This document shows positions 45,969 through 54,801 of a stretch of 64,000 bases of DNA, piece after piece. Origin of the DNA: Andreprevotia sp. IGB-42 (GTDB lineage Bacteria; Pseudomonadota; Gammaproteobacteria; Burkholderiales; Chitinibacteraceae). The DNA lies in NCBI RefSeq assembly GCF_009848685.1, contig NZ_WXTX01000010.1, forward strand, positions 1 through 64,000, given 5' to 3'. The notes beneath the pieces are model-generated. The model was given only the letters and a program-made list of their open reading frames with translations, searched no databases and had not been told where the DNA came from. Numbering within the stretch: position 1 is the first letter of the stretch; each line of letters begins with the position of its first letter. Made by a program: the position numbers and the translations under genes.

Positions 45969-47225
45969 CTAGAAATACTGCGTCATCAGCACTTGCCAGA
46001 ACTGCCGCTGCGCGAGCGCACCGTATTCGCTGCCTGCGTCGCCGCGGTTCATCTGCCATTGCAGCGCCAGATCGGTTTTATCCCAGTGGTAACGCGCCTC
46101 CAGCCAGGTCAGCGTGCTGTGGTCATCACCATTGATCCGCAGCATGCCGGTCAGGTCGAGATGGCTGATGATGGCATCCTGCCATGCGGCACGGGCAAAC
46201 CATGCGTGGCGGGTAGGCAGCTCCTGCAAATCGCGCACCAGCGCGCGGTAGCGCCAGTACGCCAGCGGCGAGCCCGCCTGCAATGCTTGCCAGCCAGCAT
46301 CGTCCAGCCCCGCGCCGTTGTAATCGTATTCCAGCGTCAGGCTCAGCTTGCTGGTGGTGGTATAGGTGGCGCCCAGCGCCAGCCGGTTGCGGAACGAACT
46401 GTCGTCGTAGCCGGCCGCCAGTGCGGCCAGCGAGCTGGCCCGCCCGCCCGACCATTCCACGTATGCGACAGTGGCGGCATTGGCCAGCACGGTGAGGTTG
46501 GCACCCAGCTGTGGCTCGCCCCCGGCGGCGCGATACAGCAGCCATTCCGGGCTGAGGCTGTCGTTGATGCGCGTGGTCACCGCCAGCAGGCCGCGATCAC
46601 GGTAATTGGTGGCGCCCAAGTCCAGGTTGAAGCTGCCATCACGCCGGATGTCGGACAGCTCGGGCGAATACAGCGCGGTGGCCGCGCCACCATCCCACAA
46701 CTGCTGGCCCCGCAGCATCACACTGCCCTGGCGGTTTTCGCGCAGGCTGCCCGGGTCTTCCGATACACGGGAACGGATGGCATTGGCGCGGAACCAGTCA
46801 GTCGGGTTGTAGCCCATCGCCACGCCGTAACGGGTATTGATGCGGCCTGCGTCCAGCGCGGTATTGTCGCCAGCCTGCCAGCTCAGATAGGCATCGCGCA
46901 GCGTGTTCACCGCATCGCCATCGTCGAAGCTGCCCGTCCAGCGCTGGTCCAGCCGGTCCGACAGCACCAGCCGCCAATCCGGCGCCAGCCGGGTATCGAG
47001 CGAAAAACTGCCCGATAGCCGCTGGCTTTGATCGTGCCCGCCAGCGCCGTCGACACCGAAGCCGGCAGCACCTTCGATGAAGAGCTGCCAGTCCCTAGCC
47101 GGTGCAACCGGTGCGGCCTCGGTATCGGCGAGCGACAACGCAGCCAGATCAGCATCATCCGCGGCACGGGCCAGGGTGGCGGTACACAGCAACGCGGCAA
47201 GCAGCGGAGTGAGCAAGGTATTCAT
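45969..47225 (-). CDS. Predicted outer-membrane beta-barrel protein of the Lol-like locus
   Basis: The 418-residue protein has a signal peptide (cleavage near residue 22, ARAAD) and alternating amphipathic strands ending in VLMTQYF, a terminal aromatic residue typical of BAM-inserted barrels. Segments such as LSWQAGDNTALDAGRINTRYG resemble porin/alginate-export-like barrels. It lies seven bases after the LolA-like gene, as last gene of a five-gene operon. Its cargo is unknown; acceptance or display of the exported molecule is an inference from context. Confidence 0.65.
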   Translation of the reverse strand: MNTLLTPLLAALLCTATLARAADDADLAALSLADTEAAPVAPARDWQLFIEGAAGFGVDGAGGHDQSQRLSGSFSLDTRLAPDWRLVLSDRLDQRWTGSFDDGDAVNTLRDAYLSWQAGDNTALDAGRINTRYGVAMGYNPTDWFRANAIRSRVSEDPGSLRENRQGSVMLRGQQLWDGGAATALYSPELSDIRRDGSFNLDLGATNYRDRGLLAVTTRINDSLSPEWLLYRAAGGEPQLGANLTVLANAATVAYVEWSGGRASSLAALAAGYDDSSFRNRLALGATYTTTSKLSLTLEYDYNGAGLDDAGWQALQAGSPLAYWRYRALVRDLQELPTRHAWFARAAWQDAIISHLDLTGMLRINGDDHSTLTWLEARYHWDKTDLALQWQMNRGDAGSEYGALAQRQFWQVLMTQYF

Positions 47226-47232
47226 CGCACGC

Positions 47233-48000
47233 TCACTCGGGCTTGAAGCGGGGCAGATAGTCTTTCTGCAGCCAGCCTTCCGGGATATCGCGCCAGCCAT
47301 AGCCGCCAAAGCGCATCACCGTCACCCAGTTCGGGTCCAGCCCGTCGATGATCACGGTTTCGGTCGGGCGCAGCACGCCCAGCTGGTTCTCGAAGCGCCG
47401 GTAATAGGCGGTTTTGAGCAAGCGGCCACTATCGGCAAAGAACTTGGCCTTGATCGGCCGCGAATTTTGCTGGTCCACCCACATTTCGATCTTGTTGTAC
47501 GTGACATCCGGGCTGACGGCAGCCAGCGCCAGCTTGTACGCGTGGCGCGCTTGCCGCTCGCCATCCTGCACATCCTCTTCCCCCACCAGCGTGGCCTTGT
47601 AGTCCTTGGCCAGGTTCACCGTCACCACATCGCCATTGGCGGCCTGCCCCAGCAGGCGCTGCTGTGGCGAGATGCGGATGCTGGCGCGGGTGGCCGGGTC
47701 GTAAAACCACAGGTCATTGCCGCTCTTGAGCATCAGCTTGCCGGCATCGCGCACCGGCGCCTCGAAGCGGATCAGGCTGCGGAACTCGCCACCGGCCTTG
47801 TCCGCCTTGGAATATACCGCCAGCGTGCTGGTATCGGTTTGCTTGCCATTGCGGTACTCGGTCAGCGTAGTGGTGAGCGAAAACGGTTTTTCCGGGTTGC
47901 GGATGGCATCGGTGGCCGCCAGCAGGCTTTGCGCATCGGGCGCGGCGTGGGCAACGGTGGCGCAGAGCAGCAGCGCGGCATACAACGAAGATTTCAACAT
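47233..48000 (-). CDS. LolA-like outer-membrane lipoprotein-sorting protein
   Basis: The 255-residue protein has a signal peptide (cleavage near residue 19, AHAAPD) and a LolA/LppX-type half-barrel pattern: SLTTTLTEYRNGKQTDT, LMLKSGNDLWFYDPATRASIRISPQQRLLGQA, KIEMWVDQQNSRPIKAKFF. This group is larger than LolA and is usually encoded with an ABC transporter and an outer-membrane protein. It should carry a lipid or lipoprotein across the periplasm. The start at 48000 gives a proper signal peptide. Confidence 0.8.
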   Translation of the reverse strand: MLKSSLYAALLLCATVAHAAPDAQSLLAATDAIRNPEKPFSLTTTLTEYRNGKQTDTSTLAVYSKADKAGGEFRSLIRFEAPVRDAGKLMLKSGNDLWFYDPATRASIRISPQQRLLGQAANGDVVTVNLAKDYKATLVGEEDVQDGERQARHAYKLALAAVSPDVTYNKIEMWVDQQNSRPIKAKFFADSGRLLKTAYYRRFENQLGVLRPTETVIIDGLDPNWVTVMRFGGYGWRDIPEGWLQKDYLPRFKPE

Positions 48001-48016
48001 GGTCTTTTCCTTCACA

Positions 48017-48397
48017 TCAGGCGTTGCCGGCACCGGCCAGCAACAGGTCATGGAGCAGGCGCCCCGGCGTCAGCAGCGCGGCAATGCCGGCGCCCAGCAA
48101 ACCCAGGTAGGCGCCCAGCGCAAAAGCACGGTGCCGGTCGATCTCGCCTCGCCGGGCGTGGCGCACCACGGCAACGACGCAGAACAACACCCACAGCGAC
48201 AGCAGGTGCACCCAGCTGAAGCGTGCTGTGCTGCCATGCAGGGCAAACGACGTGAGCGCGGTCATGGCCATCGCCGCTAACCACACGCACCCCAGCAGCT
48301 TGTGGCGGCCACCACCCCTGGGCAGCGCCAGCTGCACGCCGCCCAGCAACAGCGCCAGCAATGCGGCCGCCAGGTGGATGATGGCCAAGGCACTCAT
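48017..48397 (-). CDS. Four-helix membrane protein, DUF2306-like
   Basis: The 126-residue protein has four hydrophobic helices at about 3-24, 33-52, 61-78 and 89-110. Conserved histidines (AIIHLAAALLALLLG, GRRHKLLGCVW-like GGRHKLLG, HRAFALGAYLGLLGA) are typical of DUF2306 or related heme/quinone-like membrane proteins. The function is unknown. It sits between the ABC permease and the LolA-like gene with gaps of 24 and 16 bases, so it belongs to that operon. Confidence 0.65.
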   Translation of the reverse strand: MSALAIIHLAAALLALLLGGVQLALPRGGGRHKLLGCVWLAAMAMTALTSFALHGSTARFSWVHLLSLWVLFCVVAVVRHARRGEIDRHRAFALGAYLGLLGAGIAALLTPGRLLHDLLLAGAGNA

Positions 48398-48421
48398 TGC
48401 AGCGCCTGCCCGGTAGCGGGG

Positions 48422-49810
48422 TCACACATGGCGCAACGCATCGACGATCTGCAGCTTCGCCGCGCGGCGGGCCGGCCACCAGGCAGAGGTCACCGCCACC
48501 AGCACTAGGCCGAGCATGGTGCCGATGATCATGCGGCTTTCACCCCATACCCGCACCATCAGCGGTACCGGTTCGACATTGCCCGGCGGCGTCCACGTCA
48601 GGCCACCATGGTTGATCAGCCACGCCAGCGCCAGCGCCATCAGCACCCCCAGTACGCTGCCGATGATGCCCAGCAGCAGCCCTTCCGCCATGAACAGGCG
48701 GCGTATGCCGCCACGGCGCAGGCCGATGGCCCGCAAGGTGCCGATCTCCACCGTGCGCTCCACCACCGCCATGCTCATGGTATTGCCGACGGTAAACAGC
48801 ACGATGGCGCCGATCAGGATGGCAATGAAGCCGAAGATGGCGGCAAACATGCCGGTGATCTGCCCATAGCTGGGGTTGAGCGTGGCGAAATCGTGGATTT
48901 CCAGCGCATCATCACGCAGCGTGGTTTTCATCAGTGTTTCCAGCCGTGCCTGCGCTGCCGGTATCTGGCTGGTGTGCTGCAGCTGCAGTACGATGGCCGT
49001 CGCCTGCGGCGCATCGCCGCCATAAACCAGCCGCTGTGCCTGTGCCAGGTGCAGCATCACGAACAGGTCATCCAGCTCCTTCACGCCTTGCGGCACCGCC
49101 TGTACCACGTTCAGCCCGGCCACGTTGGGCGCGCCATGCGCGTTGGCCGCCAGCAATTCGATGCGCGTGGCAGGCTGTGCCGGTTTGTCGCTGTTTTCCT
49201 GTGCCGACAACGCGGCAATGTCATCCGGTGCTGCAGCGCCCGTTTCGCTGGCCTTGGCCGGCGCCTGCGGGCAGTGCGCCACCTTGAGCGGGCCGCACAG
49301 CTGCAATACCCGCGCCACGCCGGTACCGATCACCGCCGAATCCACCGGGGTATTGCTCAGCGCCAGCGGCTTGTAGCGATCCGGAAAACCGTAGTCGTTC
49401 CAGCGCCGCATGCGGTTCTGCTCGTCCACCACCACGCCGCTGCCCAGCACCGTGCGCGATACGCCCTGCGCAAAGTTGCCGGCAATGCCGCCCAGGCTCA
49501 GCGTGGGCGTCACCACGGTCAGCATGGGCTTGAGCACCGGATCGTTCTTCACCACGTCGATGATGTGCTGGTAATTGGCAATACCGTAGGCGGCCGGGTT
49601 GCCGCTGCCGTACAGGAAGTAATCCTTGTGCTGGATCTGGATATGCCCGCTGCGCTTCACGAAATCGGTTTGCAGCCCGTAATTGATGTTGCCGCTATAG
49701 CCGCCGAACAGCAGGATCGATACCGCCCCCACCATCATCGCCAGCAAGGTGGTGAGCGAGCGGCGGTGATTGCGCAGCAGGTTGCGTAGCGCCAGTCTGA
49801 AGGTGTTCAT
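48422..49810 (-). CDS. FtsX/LolE-type ABC transporter permease
   Basis: The 462-residue protein has the MacB/LolE topology: one helix at about 18-38, a large periplasmic domain at about 45-330 and three C-terminal helices at about 340-365, 385-410 and 430-450. FtsX-family motifs VERTVEIGTLRAIGLRRGGIRRLFMAEG lie before the third helix (given in part: EIGTLRAIGL). Only one permease gene is present, so a homodimer is expected. It overlaps the ATPase gene by four bases. Likely mechanotransmission-type extraction of a lipid-linked cargo. Confidence 0.85.
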   Translation of the reverse strand: MNTFRLALRNLLRNHRRSLTTLLAMMVGAVSILLFGGYSGNINYGLQTDFVKRSGHIQIQHKDYFLYGSGNPAAYGIANYQHIIDVVKNDPVLKPMLTVVTPTLSLGGIAGNFAQGVSRTVLGSGVVVDEQNRMRRWNDYGFPDRYKPLALSNTPVDSAVIGTGVARVLQLCGPLKVAHCPQAPAKASETGAAAPDDIAALSAQENSDKPAQPATRIELLAANAHGAPNVAGLNVVQAVPQGVKELDDLFVMLHLAQAQRLVYGGDAPQATAIVLQLQHTSQIPAAQARLETLMKTTLRDDALEIHDFATLNPSYGQITGMFAAIFGFIAILIGAIVLFTVGNTMSMAVVERTVEIGTLRAIGLRRGGIRRLFMAEGLLLGIIGSVLGVLMALALAWLINHGGLTWTPPGNVEPVPLMVRVWGESRMIIGTMLGLVLVAVTSAWWPARRAAKLQIVDALRHV

Positions 49811-50508
49811 GCTGCCACCTCCATGCGGCGGATTCCGGTGATGCGGCCGTCGCGGATGCTGACCACGTCATCCGCCTCGGCCAGTACCTGCGGGTCATGC
49901 GAGGAGAACACGAACGATACTTTCAGCTCGCGCTGCATCTTGCGCATCAGCGCGATGATGGCGGCACCGGTGTGGCTGTCGAGGTTGGCGGTGGGCTCGT
50001 CGGCCAGCACCAGCATCGGCTCGGTGGCCAGTGCACGCGCAATCGCCACGCGCTGGCGTTGCCCGCCGGAGAGCTGCCCCGGGCGGTTGCGGGCCTTGTC
50101 AGCCAGGCCCACCGCATCGAGCAGGCCCAGCACGCGCTCGCGCCGCTGCTTGGCGCTGTAGCCACTGCCGGCCAGCAGCAACGGGTATTCGACGTTCTCG
50201 TAGGCGTTCAGTACCGGCAGCAAGTTGAAGTTCTGGAACACGAAGCCGATGCGCCGCGCGCGGAAATCGGACAGCGCATCATCCCTGAGCGTGAGCACCG
50301 CCTGGCCATCGACGGTGATGTCGCCCTGATCGGGCCGGTCTATGCAGCCGATCAGGTTGAGCAGCGTGGTCTTGCCGCTACCGGATGGGCCGGACAGCAC
50401 GGTAAAACGCTCGGGATGGATTTCAAGATCGATATCGGCCAGCGCCGGTACATCGACGGCATCGAGCCGGTAGTGTTTGGCGACATTGCGCAGCACAACG
50501 GGGTTCAT
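49807..50508 (-). CDS. LolD/MacB-type ABC transporter ATPase
   Basis: The 233-residue ATPase has Walker A LSGPSGSGKTTLLN, signature LSGGQRQRVAIARAL, Walker B VLADEPTANLDS and the switch His in FSSHDPQ. The LolD/MacB subfamily partners FtsX-type permeases without a transport path. First gene of the five-gene minus-strand operon. It is distinct from lolCDE proper, which would lack the DUF2306 and barrel genes. Confidence 0.88.
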   Translation of the reverse strand: MNPVVLRNVAKHYRLDAVDVPALADIDLEIHPERFTVLSGPSGSGKTTLLNLIGCIDRPDQGDITVDGQAVLTLRDDALSDFRARRIGFVFQNFNLLPVLNAYENVEYPLLLAGSGYSAKQRRERVLGLLDAVGLADKARNRPGQLSGGQRQRVAIARALATEPMLVLADEPTANLDSHTGAAIIALMRKMQRELKVSFVFSSHDPQVLAEADDVVSIRDGRITGIRRMEVAA

Positions 50509-50616
50509 GGTGGTCTCGTCTGGAAGGGGACGAGCTCACTTTAATCACCTGGCATGCAAGGCCGGCAGGCTTGCGATGAAGCGCTGCCGATGCGGATGAG
50601 CTGCAGCAAACGACGA

Positions 50617-50650
50617 CAGGCTGCAGCGGGAAAACGCCCGCCGCAGCCTG
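50617..50650 (-). terminator. Terminator-like hairpin after msrQ
   Basis: CAGGCTGC and GCAGCCTG form the outer stem with an inner GCGGG/CCCGC stem, just past the msrQ stop on the minus strand. The U run after it is poor, so termination strength is uncertain. Confidence 0.5.
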
Positions 50651-50656
50651 CCCGCA

Positions 50657-51268
50657 TCACTCAGCCGGCTTTTGCCGGCCGGGCAAGCGTGCCTGTTGCC
50701 AGCGCGGCTTGTACCAGCGCCACACGCGCCACAACAGCAACAGCGCCAGCAGCACTGCATAGATGGCCGGCACGGTCACGTCGCGCTTCACCAGCCACCA
50801 GAAATGCAGCACACCGAGGATGGCGATCGGGTAGATCAGCTGGTGCAAACGGCCCCAGTTGCGCTTCAACCGCCGCATCATCCTGTCGGTGGAGGTCACC
50901 GCCAGCGGGATCAGCAGCAGCAGGGCGGTAAAGCCCACGGTGATATAGGGGCGCTTGATGATGTCATGCGCGATGGTGGAGAAATCCAGCTGCCGATCCA
51001 GCCCCAGGTAGATGCAGAAGTGCAGCACCGCATAGAAGAATGCATACAGCCCCAGCATGCGGCGCAGCTTCAGCAGTTCTCCACGCCCGGTAAGCTGGCG
51101 CAGCGGTGACACACACAGCGTGATCAGCAGGCCGGTGAGCGCCCAGCGCCCGCTGGAATGCAGCAAAAAAGCCACCGGGTCGACCTCGGTGGGGATATGC
51201 CAGCCCATACGCGCCAATGGATACAGGCACAGCACGAACACGATGATTTTCAGCGTCTTGATCTGCAT
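50657..51268 (-). CDS. msrQ: Heme-containing membrane subunit MsrQ (YedZ)
   Basis: The 203-residue protein has six hydrophobic helices of the ferric-reductase-like transmembrane domain and conserved heme-ligand histidines in FYAVLHFCIYLGLD, GRLHQLIYPIAILGVLHFWW. MsrQ passes quinol electrons to the periplasmic molybdoenzyme MsrP, which repairs methionine sulfoxide. msrP normally lies just upstream. Here no msrP is adjacent; the upstream neighbour is the divergent proB. Confidence 0.9.
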   Translation of the reverse strand: MQIKTLKIIVFVLCLYPLARMGWHIPTEVDPVAFLLHSSGRWALTGLLITLCVSPLRQLTGRGELLKLRRMLGLYAFFYAVLHFCIYLGLDRQLDFSTIAHDIIKRPYITVGFTALLLLIPLAVTSTDRMMRRLKRNWGRLHQLIYPIAILGVLHFWWLVKRDVTVPAIYAVLLALLLLWRVWRWYKPRWQQARLPGRQKPAE

Positions 51269-51436
51269 TGCAACGTTTCACCCCGGTTGTTCCAGCAATA
51301 TACGCATGCACGCGCTGGCTGGATGTAGTCGGAACGGCATGCCAAATCTGACAGCCTCGTTCCAGATACAGTGCCCCGTCAGCAGCTCATGCATGCATTG
51401 CCCAACGTGCCGGCTGCGCAGCACGCCGACAGCGAT

Positions 51437-51442
51437 ATAATG
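51437..51442 (+). promoter_or_regulatory. Candidate -10 box for proB
   Basis: A perfect TATAAT lies 25 bases upstream of the proB ATG. No convincing -35 is seen at the right distance, so activation or an extended contact may be needed. Confidence 0.35.
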
Positions 51443-51467
51443 GCCGCGCTTCCCAAGGATCGTTCCA

Positions 51468-52589
51468 ATGCCCGTCAGCCTTATCCAGTCCGCCCACCGC
51501 CTGGTGGTCAAAGTCGGCTCCAGCCTCGTCACCAACGAAGGCCGTGGCCTCGATCATGCCGCGCTGGCGCGCTGGGCTGCCGAAATCGCCGAACTGCGCC
51601 GCCTGGGCAAGGATGTGGTGCTGGTCTCGTCCGGCGCGGTGGCCGAGGGCGTGGCACGGCTGGGCTGGACGGAAAAACCCGCCTCCATCCACGAGAAACA
51701 GGCAGCAGCGGCCGTCGGCCAGATGGGCTTGTGCCAAGCGTATGAAAGCGCCTTCCGCCAGCACGGGCTGAAAACCGCGCAGGTGCTGCTCACGCATGAG
51801 GACATGGCCGACCGCACGCGCTACCTGAACGCGCGCTCCACCTTGCTGACGCTGCTGTCGCTGGGCGTGGTCCCCATCATCAACGAGAACGATACGGTGG
51901 TCACCGCCGAGATCAAGTTCGGCGACAACGATACGCTGGGTGCGCTGGTCACCAACCTGATCGAGGGCGATGCGTTGATCATCCTCACCGATCAGCAAGG
52001 CCTGTTCACCGCCGACCCGCGCAGCGACCCCACAGCCACGCTGATCAAGGAAGCCGTTGCTGGCACGCAGGAGCTGGAAGCCATGGCAGGCGGCGCAGGC
52101 TCATCGGTGGGCACTGGTGGCATGTTCACCAAGGTGATCGCCGCCAAGCGCGCAGCGCGCAGCGGCGCTGCCACGGTGATTGCCAGCGGGCGCGAGGCCA
52201 ATGTGCTGACACGGCTGGCCAGCGGCGAAGCCATCGGCACGCAGCTGATCGCGCAAACCACGCCACTGGCGGCCAAGAAACAATGGATAGCCGATCACCT
52301 GCAGATCCGCGGTCGGCTGGTGCTCGATGCCGGCGCGGTGCACGCGCTGCGGGAAAAAGGCTCCAGCCTGTTGCCGATCGGCGTGGTGACGGCCGAGGGG
52401 GAATTCCAGCGCGGCGACGTGGTGCGCTGCATCGGGCCAGACCACATCGAGATTGCCCGCGGCATCGTCAATTACTCCAGCCAGGATGCCCGCAAGATCG
52501 CCCGCCTGCCCACCGGGCAGATCGAAGCCGCGCTGGGCTATATCGACGAACCCGAGCTGATCCACCGCGATAACCTGGTGGTGGTCTGA
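51468..52589 (+). CDS. proB: Glutamate 5-kinase ProB
   Basis: The 373-residue enzyme phosphorylates glutamate in the first step of proline synthesis and is feedback-inhibited by proline. The kinase domain (about 1-260) has [38 protein letters not shown] and [16 protein letters not shown]. The C-terminal PUA domain is at about 280-365. The start follows AAGGA by eight bases. In Neisseriales it often neighbours a CNP1-type gene, as here (convergent). Confidence 0.96.
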   Translation: MPVSLIQSAHRLVVKVGSSLVTNEGRGLDHAALARWAAEIAELRRLGKDVVLVSSGAVAEGVARLGWTEKPASIHEKQAAAAVGQMGLCQAYESAFRQHGLKTAQVLLTHEDMADRTRYLNARSTLLTLLSLGVVPIINENDTVVTAEIKFGDNDTLGALVTNLIEGDALIILTDQQGLFTADPRSDPTATLIKEAVAGTQELEAMAGGAGSSVGTGGMFTKVIAAKRAARSGAATVIASGREANVLTRLASGEAIGTQLIAQTTPLAAKKQWIADHLQIRGRLVLDAGAVHALREKGSSLLPIGVVTAEGEFQRGDVVRCIGPDHIEIARGIVNYSSQDARKIARLPTGQIEAALGYIDEPELIHRDNLVVV

Positions 52590-52591
52590 GG

Positions 52592-52626
52592 CATCAGCCG
52601 GCCGGCGCAATGCGGCCCGGCTGATG
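52592..52626 (+). terminator. Hairpin between proB and the CNP1-type gene
   Basis: CATCAGCCGG/CCGGCTGATG, a 10-bp stem with a 15-base GC-rich loop, begins two bases past the proB stop. No U run follows, so it is only a possible terminator. Confidence 0.4.
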
Positions 52627-52667
52627 GCCCGGCATGGCAGGGGCGAGCACGGCCCGCCGCCGGCCGC

Positions 52668-53279
52668 CTACTTGGCAGAGTTGCCGGTGCCGCTAGAGGT
52701 GGAACCCGTCGAACCGGTATTGATGCGATCCGGGCGATCAGTGCCCAGGTTGGCGATGATTTCCTTCACCGTATACGGGCCGCTCATCTGGCATAAATCA
52801 TCGGTCAACGCACCCTCGTATACGTTGCGGGTGTTCTTGACGATGACCTTCCACGGCTGCGTGGACTTCTGCCAGGTGTTGTCCGGCGTGCCGTACGCAT
52901 AGATGCGGGCCTGGTTGGTGGCGCAGTCGATGCCTTCGTAGCGGATATTGCGCACCGTGCTGTCCTTGGGCGTTACGGCAACCGCAAAACGGACGATCTG
53001 ATCCTCGCTGCCGATACTGATCGAATCGGTGGCAATCTCGAACGTGGTCGCGCGCGAATCGTAATTGGCCTTGAACCGCACCCATTGCTGCAGCGATGGC
53101 AATGCCGGCGTCTCGAACGCCTGTTCGACCGGCACCGGGGGCGGCTTGTCCGACAACCACTTGCCCACCATGCTTTCATCACCCGGATCACGCGCTTGGG
53201 TTTGCTGGCCGCTCTCGAACGCCAGCGCACATACCGGCAGCGCGAGCAACACGGCAGCCAGCAGCTTTTTCGTTTTCAT
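52668..53279 (-). CDS. CNP1-like family secreted protein
   Basis: The 203-residue protein has a signal peptide (cleavage near residue 20, CALAFE) and the CNP1 (Neisseria cryptic protein) domain at about 55-175, with two cysteines (IDCATNQARIYAYG, DDLCQMSGPYTVKEI). The tail is low-complexity Ser/Thr/Gly. The role is unknown; it is a marker of Neisseriales and other betaproteobacteria and often lies beside proB. Confidence 0.85.
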   Translation of the reverse strand: MKTKKLLAAVLLALPVCALAFESGQQTQARDPGDESMVGKWLSDKPPPVPVEQAFETPALPSLQQWVRFKANYDSRATTFEIATDSISIGSEDQIVRFAVAVTPKDSTVRNIRYEGIDCATNQARIYAYGTPDNTWQKSTQPWKVIVKNTRNVYEGALTDDLCQMSGPYTVKEIIANLGTDRPDRINTGSTGSTSSGTGNSAK

Positions 53280-53315
53280 TCATGTACTCCGTTGGAACAG
53301 GCAGATGCTATCACG

Positions 53316-54353
53316 TCAATGTGGATGCAATGGCGCGGCGGGCTCAATGGGAATCACGCGCCCGCCCGCCGGCGCATAACGCCAGTCGGGCTGCAGCGTC
53401 ACGTGGTCGATACCGAAGCGCGCTTTCAACAGCGTGGCCAGCCGCAGCCGCAACGCGGGCCATTCCTCGCCATGCGCCACCACCAGGTGCGCGGACAACG
53501 CCACGCGCGCGCGGCCCAGGTTCCACACATGCAGGTCGTGTACTTCGTTGACGCCGGCCTCGGCAGCCAGTGCCTGGCCGATATCGTTCAGGCTCAGGTG
53601 GCTGGGCACGCCATCCATCAGCTCGTGCGTGGATTGGCGCAGGATCTGCCACGTGGAGCGCAGGATCAGCAGCGATACCGCCACCGACAGGATGGGGTCG
53701 ATCGGCAGCCAGCCGGTAAACCAGATCACCGCCCCCGCTGCAATCGCAGCCACCGAACCCAGCAGATCGCCCAGCACGTGGATCAACGCGGCGCGGCTAT
53801 TCAGGTTGTCATGATCGTGCGACAGCGCCCATGCCGAAATCACGTTGACGCACAGGCCGATCACCGCAATCACCATCACGCCCAAGCCATTGACCGGCGC
53901 CGGGTTGCGCAGCCGCAGCACCGCCTCCACGCAGATCCACACCACCAGCGCGATCATCGCCAGGCTATTGACCAGCGCGCCGATCAGTTCGGCGCGCGCA
54001 TAGCCATACGATTGCCGCGTATCGGCCGGGCGCTGGCCAATGTAATTGGCAAGCAGCGCCAGTGCCAGCGCAGCGGTATCGGTGAGCATGTGGCCGGCAT
54101 CGGAAATCAGCGCCAGCGAGCCCGTCCACCAGCCCCCAAACAATTCAACCAGCGCAAAGCCACCGGTTACCGCCAGTGCCAGCAGCAGGCGCCGCTGGCT
54201 GGTCTGCGCAGCGTGATCGTGATGATGGTGGCTGCGGTCGAACGTATGGTCGTGATCGGCGTTATGCCCGCCGGGCTGGTCATGCGGATGGGTATGGGCG
54301 CGGTGCCCATCGGACTGTTCATGAGGATGGTCGTGCGGGTGTGCGTGACCCAT
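53316..54353 (-). CDS. Cation diffusion facilitator (zinc exporter type) with His-rich N-terminus
   Basis: The 345-residue protein starts with 17 histidines in its first 48 residues (MGHAHPHDHPHE and later HHHHDH). Six transmembrane helices carry the two metal-site motifs SDAGHMLTD (H-x3-D) and HVLGDLLGS (H-x3-D). The C-terminal cytoplasmic domain ends in HDLHVWNLG and beyond. These mark a ZitB/CzcD-type Zn2+/H+ antiporter. The ATG at 54353 is preferred to a GTG three codons earlier. Confidence 0.92.
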   Translation of the reverse strand: MGHAHPHDHPHEQSDGHRAHTHPHDQPGGHNADHDHTFDRSHHHHDHAAQTSQRRLLLALAVTGGFALVELFGGWWTGSLALISDAGHMLTDTAALALALLANYIGQRPADTRQSYGYARAELIGALVNSLAMIALVVWICVEAVLRLRNPAPVNGLGVMVIAVIGLCVNVISAWALSHDHDNLNSRAALIHVLGDLLGSVAAIAAGAVIWFTGWLPIDPILSVAVSLLILRSTWQILRQSTHELMDGVPSHLSLNDIGQALAAEAGVNEVHDLHVWNLGRARVALSAHLVVAHGEEWPALRLRLATLLKARFGIDHVTLQPDWRYAPAGGRVIPIEPAAPLHPH

Positions 54354-54572
54354 GGCGTTCACTCGGTTGGGGCAGGGCTAGCGCGGCGCGATGCCGCGGC
54401 CGCCATGCCTGTCCATTATCCAGCATATGGCCGGCGCAATCACCCGCGCACCGCGCTGCGATGGCGATGCACGGGTGTAAATATCACCGCCTGCGCACCG
54501 CACTATCCGGCGGCTGGCTGCCGGTTGGTGGCAGAGCAAGTACAATCGTCTTTTTTACCCGCCGACCATGCC

Positions 54573-54800
54573 ATGTCTGCCGACCTTGCCATCGACCTCT
54601 CCGGCCTGAACTGCCCGCTGCCCATTCTGCGCACCAAGAAAGCCTTGGCGCCGCTGGCCAGCGGCACGCTGCTGGCAGTGACCTGCACCGATCCGGCCAC
54701 GCCGACCGATTTCGCTGCCTTCTGCCGCCAGACCGGCAACGAGCTGGTTGAATCGACCGCGGCGGACAACACTTTCCACTTCCTGATACGCAAGCGCTGA
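54573..54800 (+). CDS. TusA-family sulfur-carrier-like protein
   Basis: The 75-residue protein has the TusA/YeeD fold signature [18 protein letters not shown] with the persulfide-bearing CPxP cysteine near residue 14. It would pass sulfur to tRNA or cofactor synthesis, or act in a related thiol relay. The ATG at 54573 is in frame; one five bases earlier is not. It lies one base before pyrC, so they are probably co-transcribed. Confidence 0.88.
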   Translation: MSADLAIDLSGLNCPLPILRTKKALAPLASGTLLAVTCTDPATPTDFAAFCRQTGNELVESTAADNTFHFLIRKR

Positions 54801-54801
54801 T

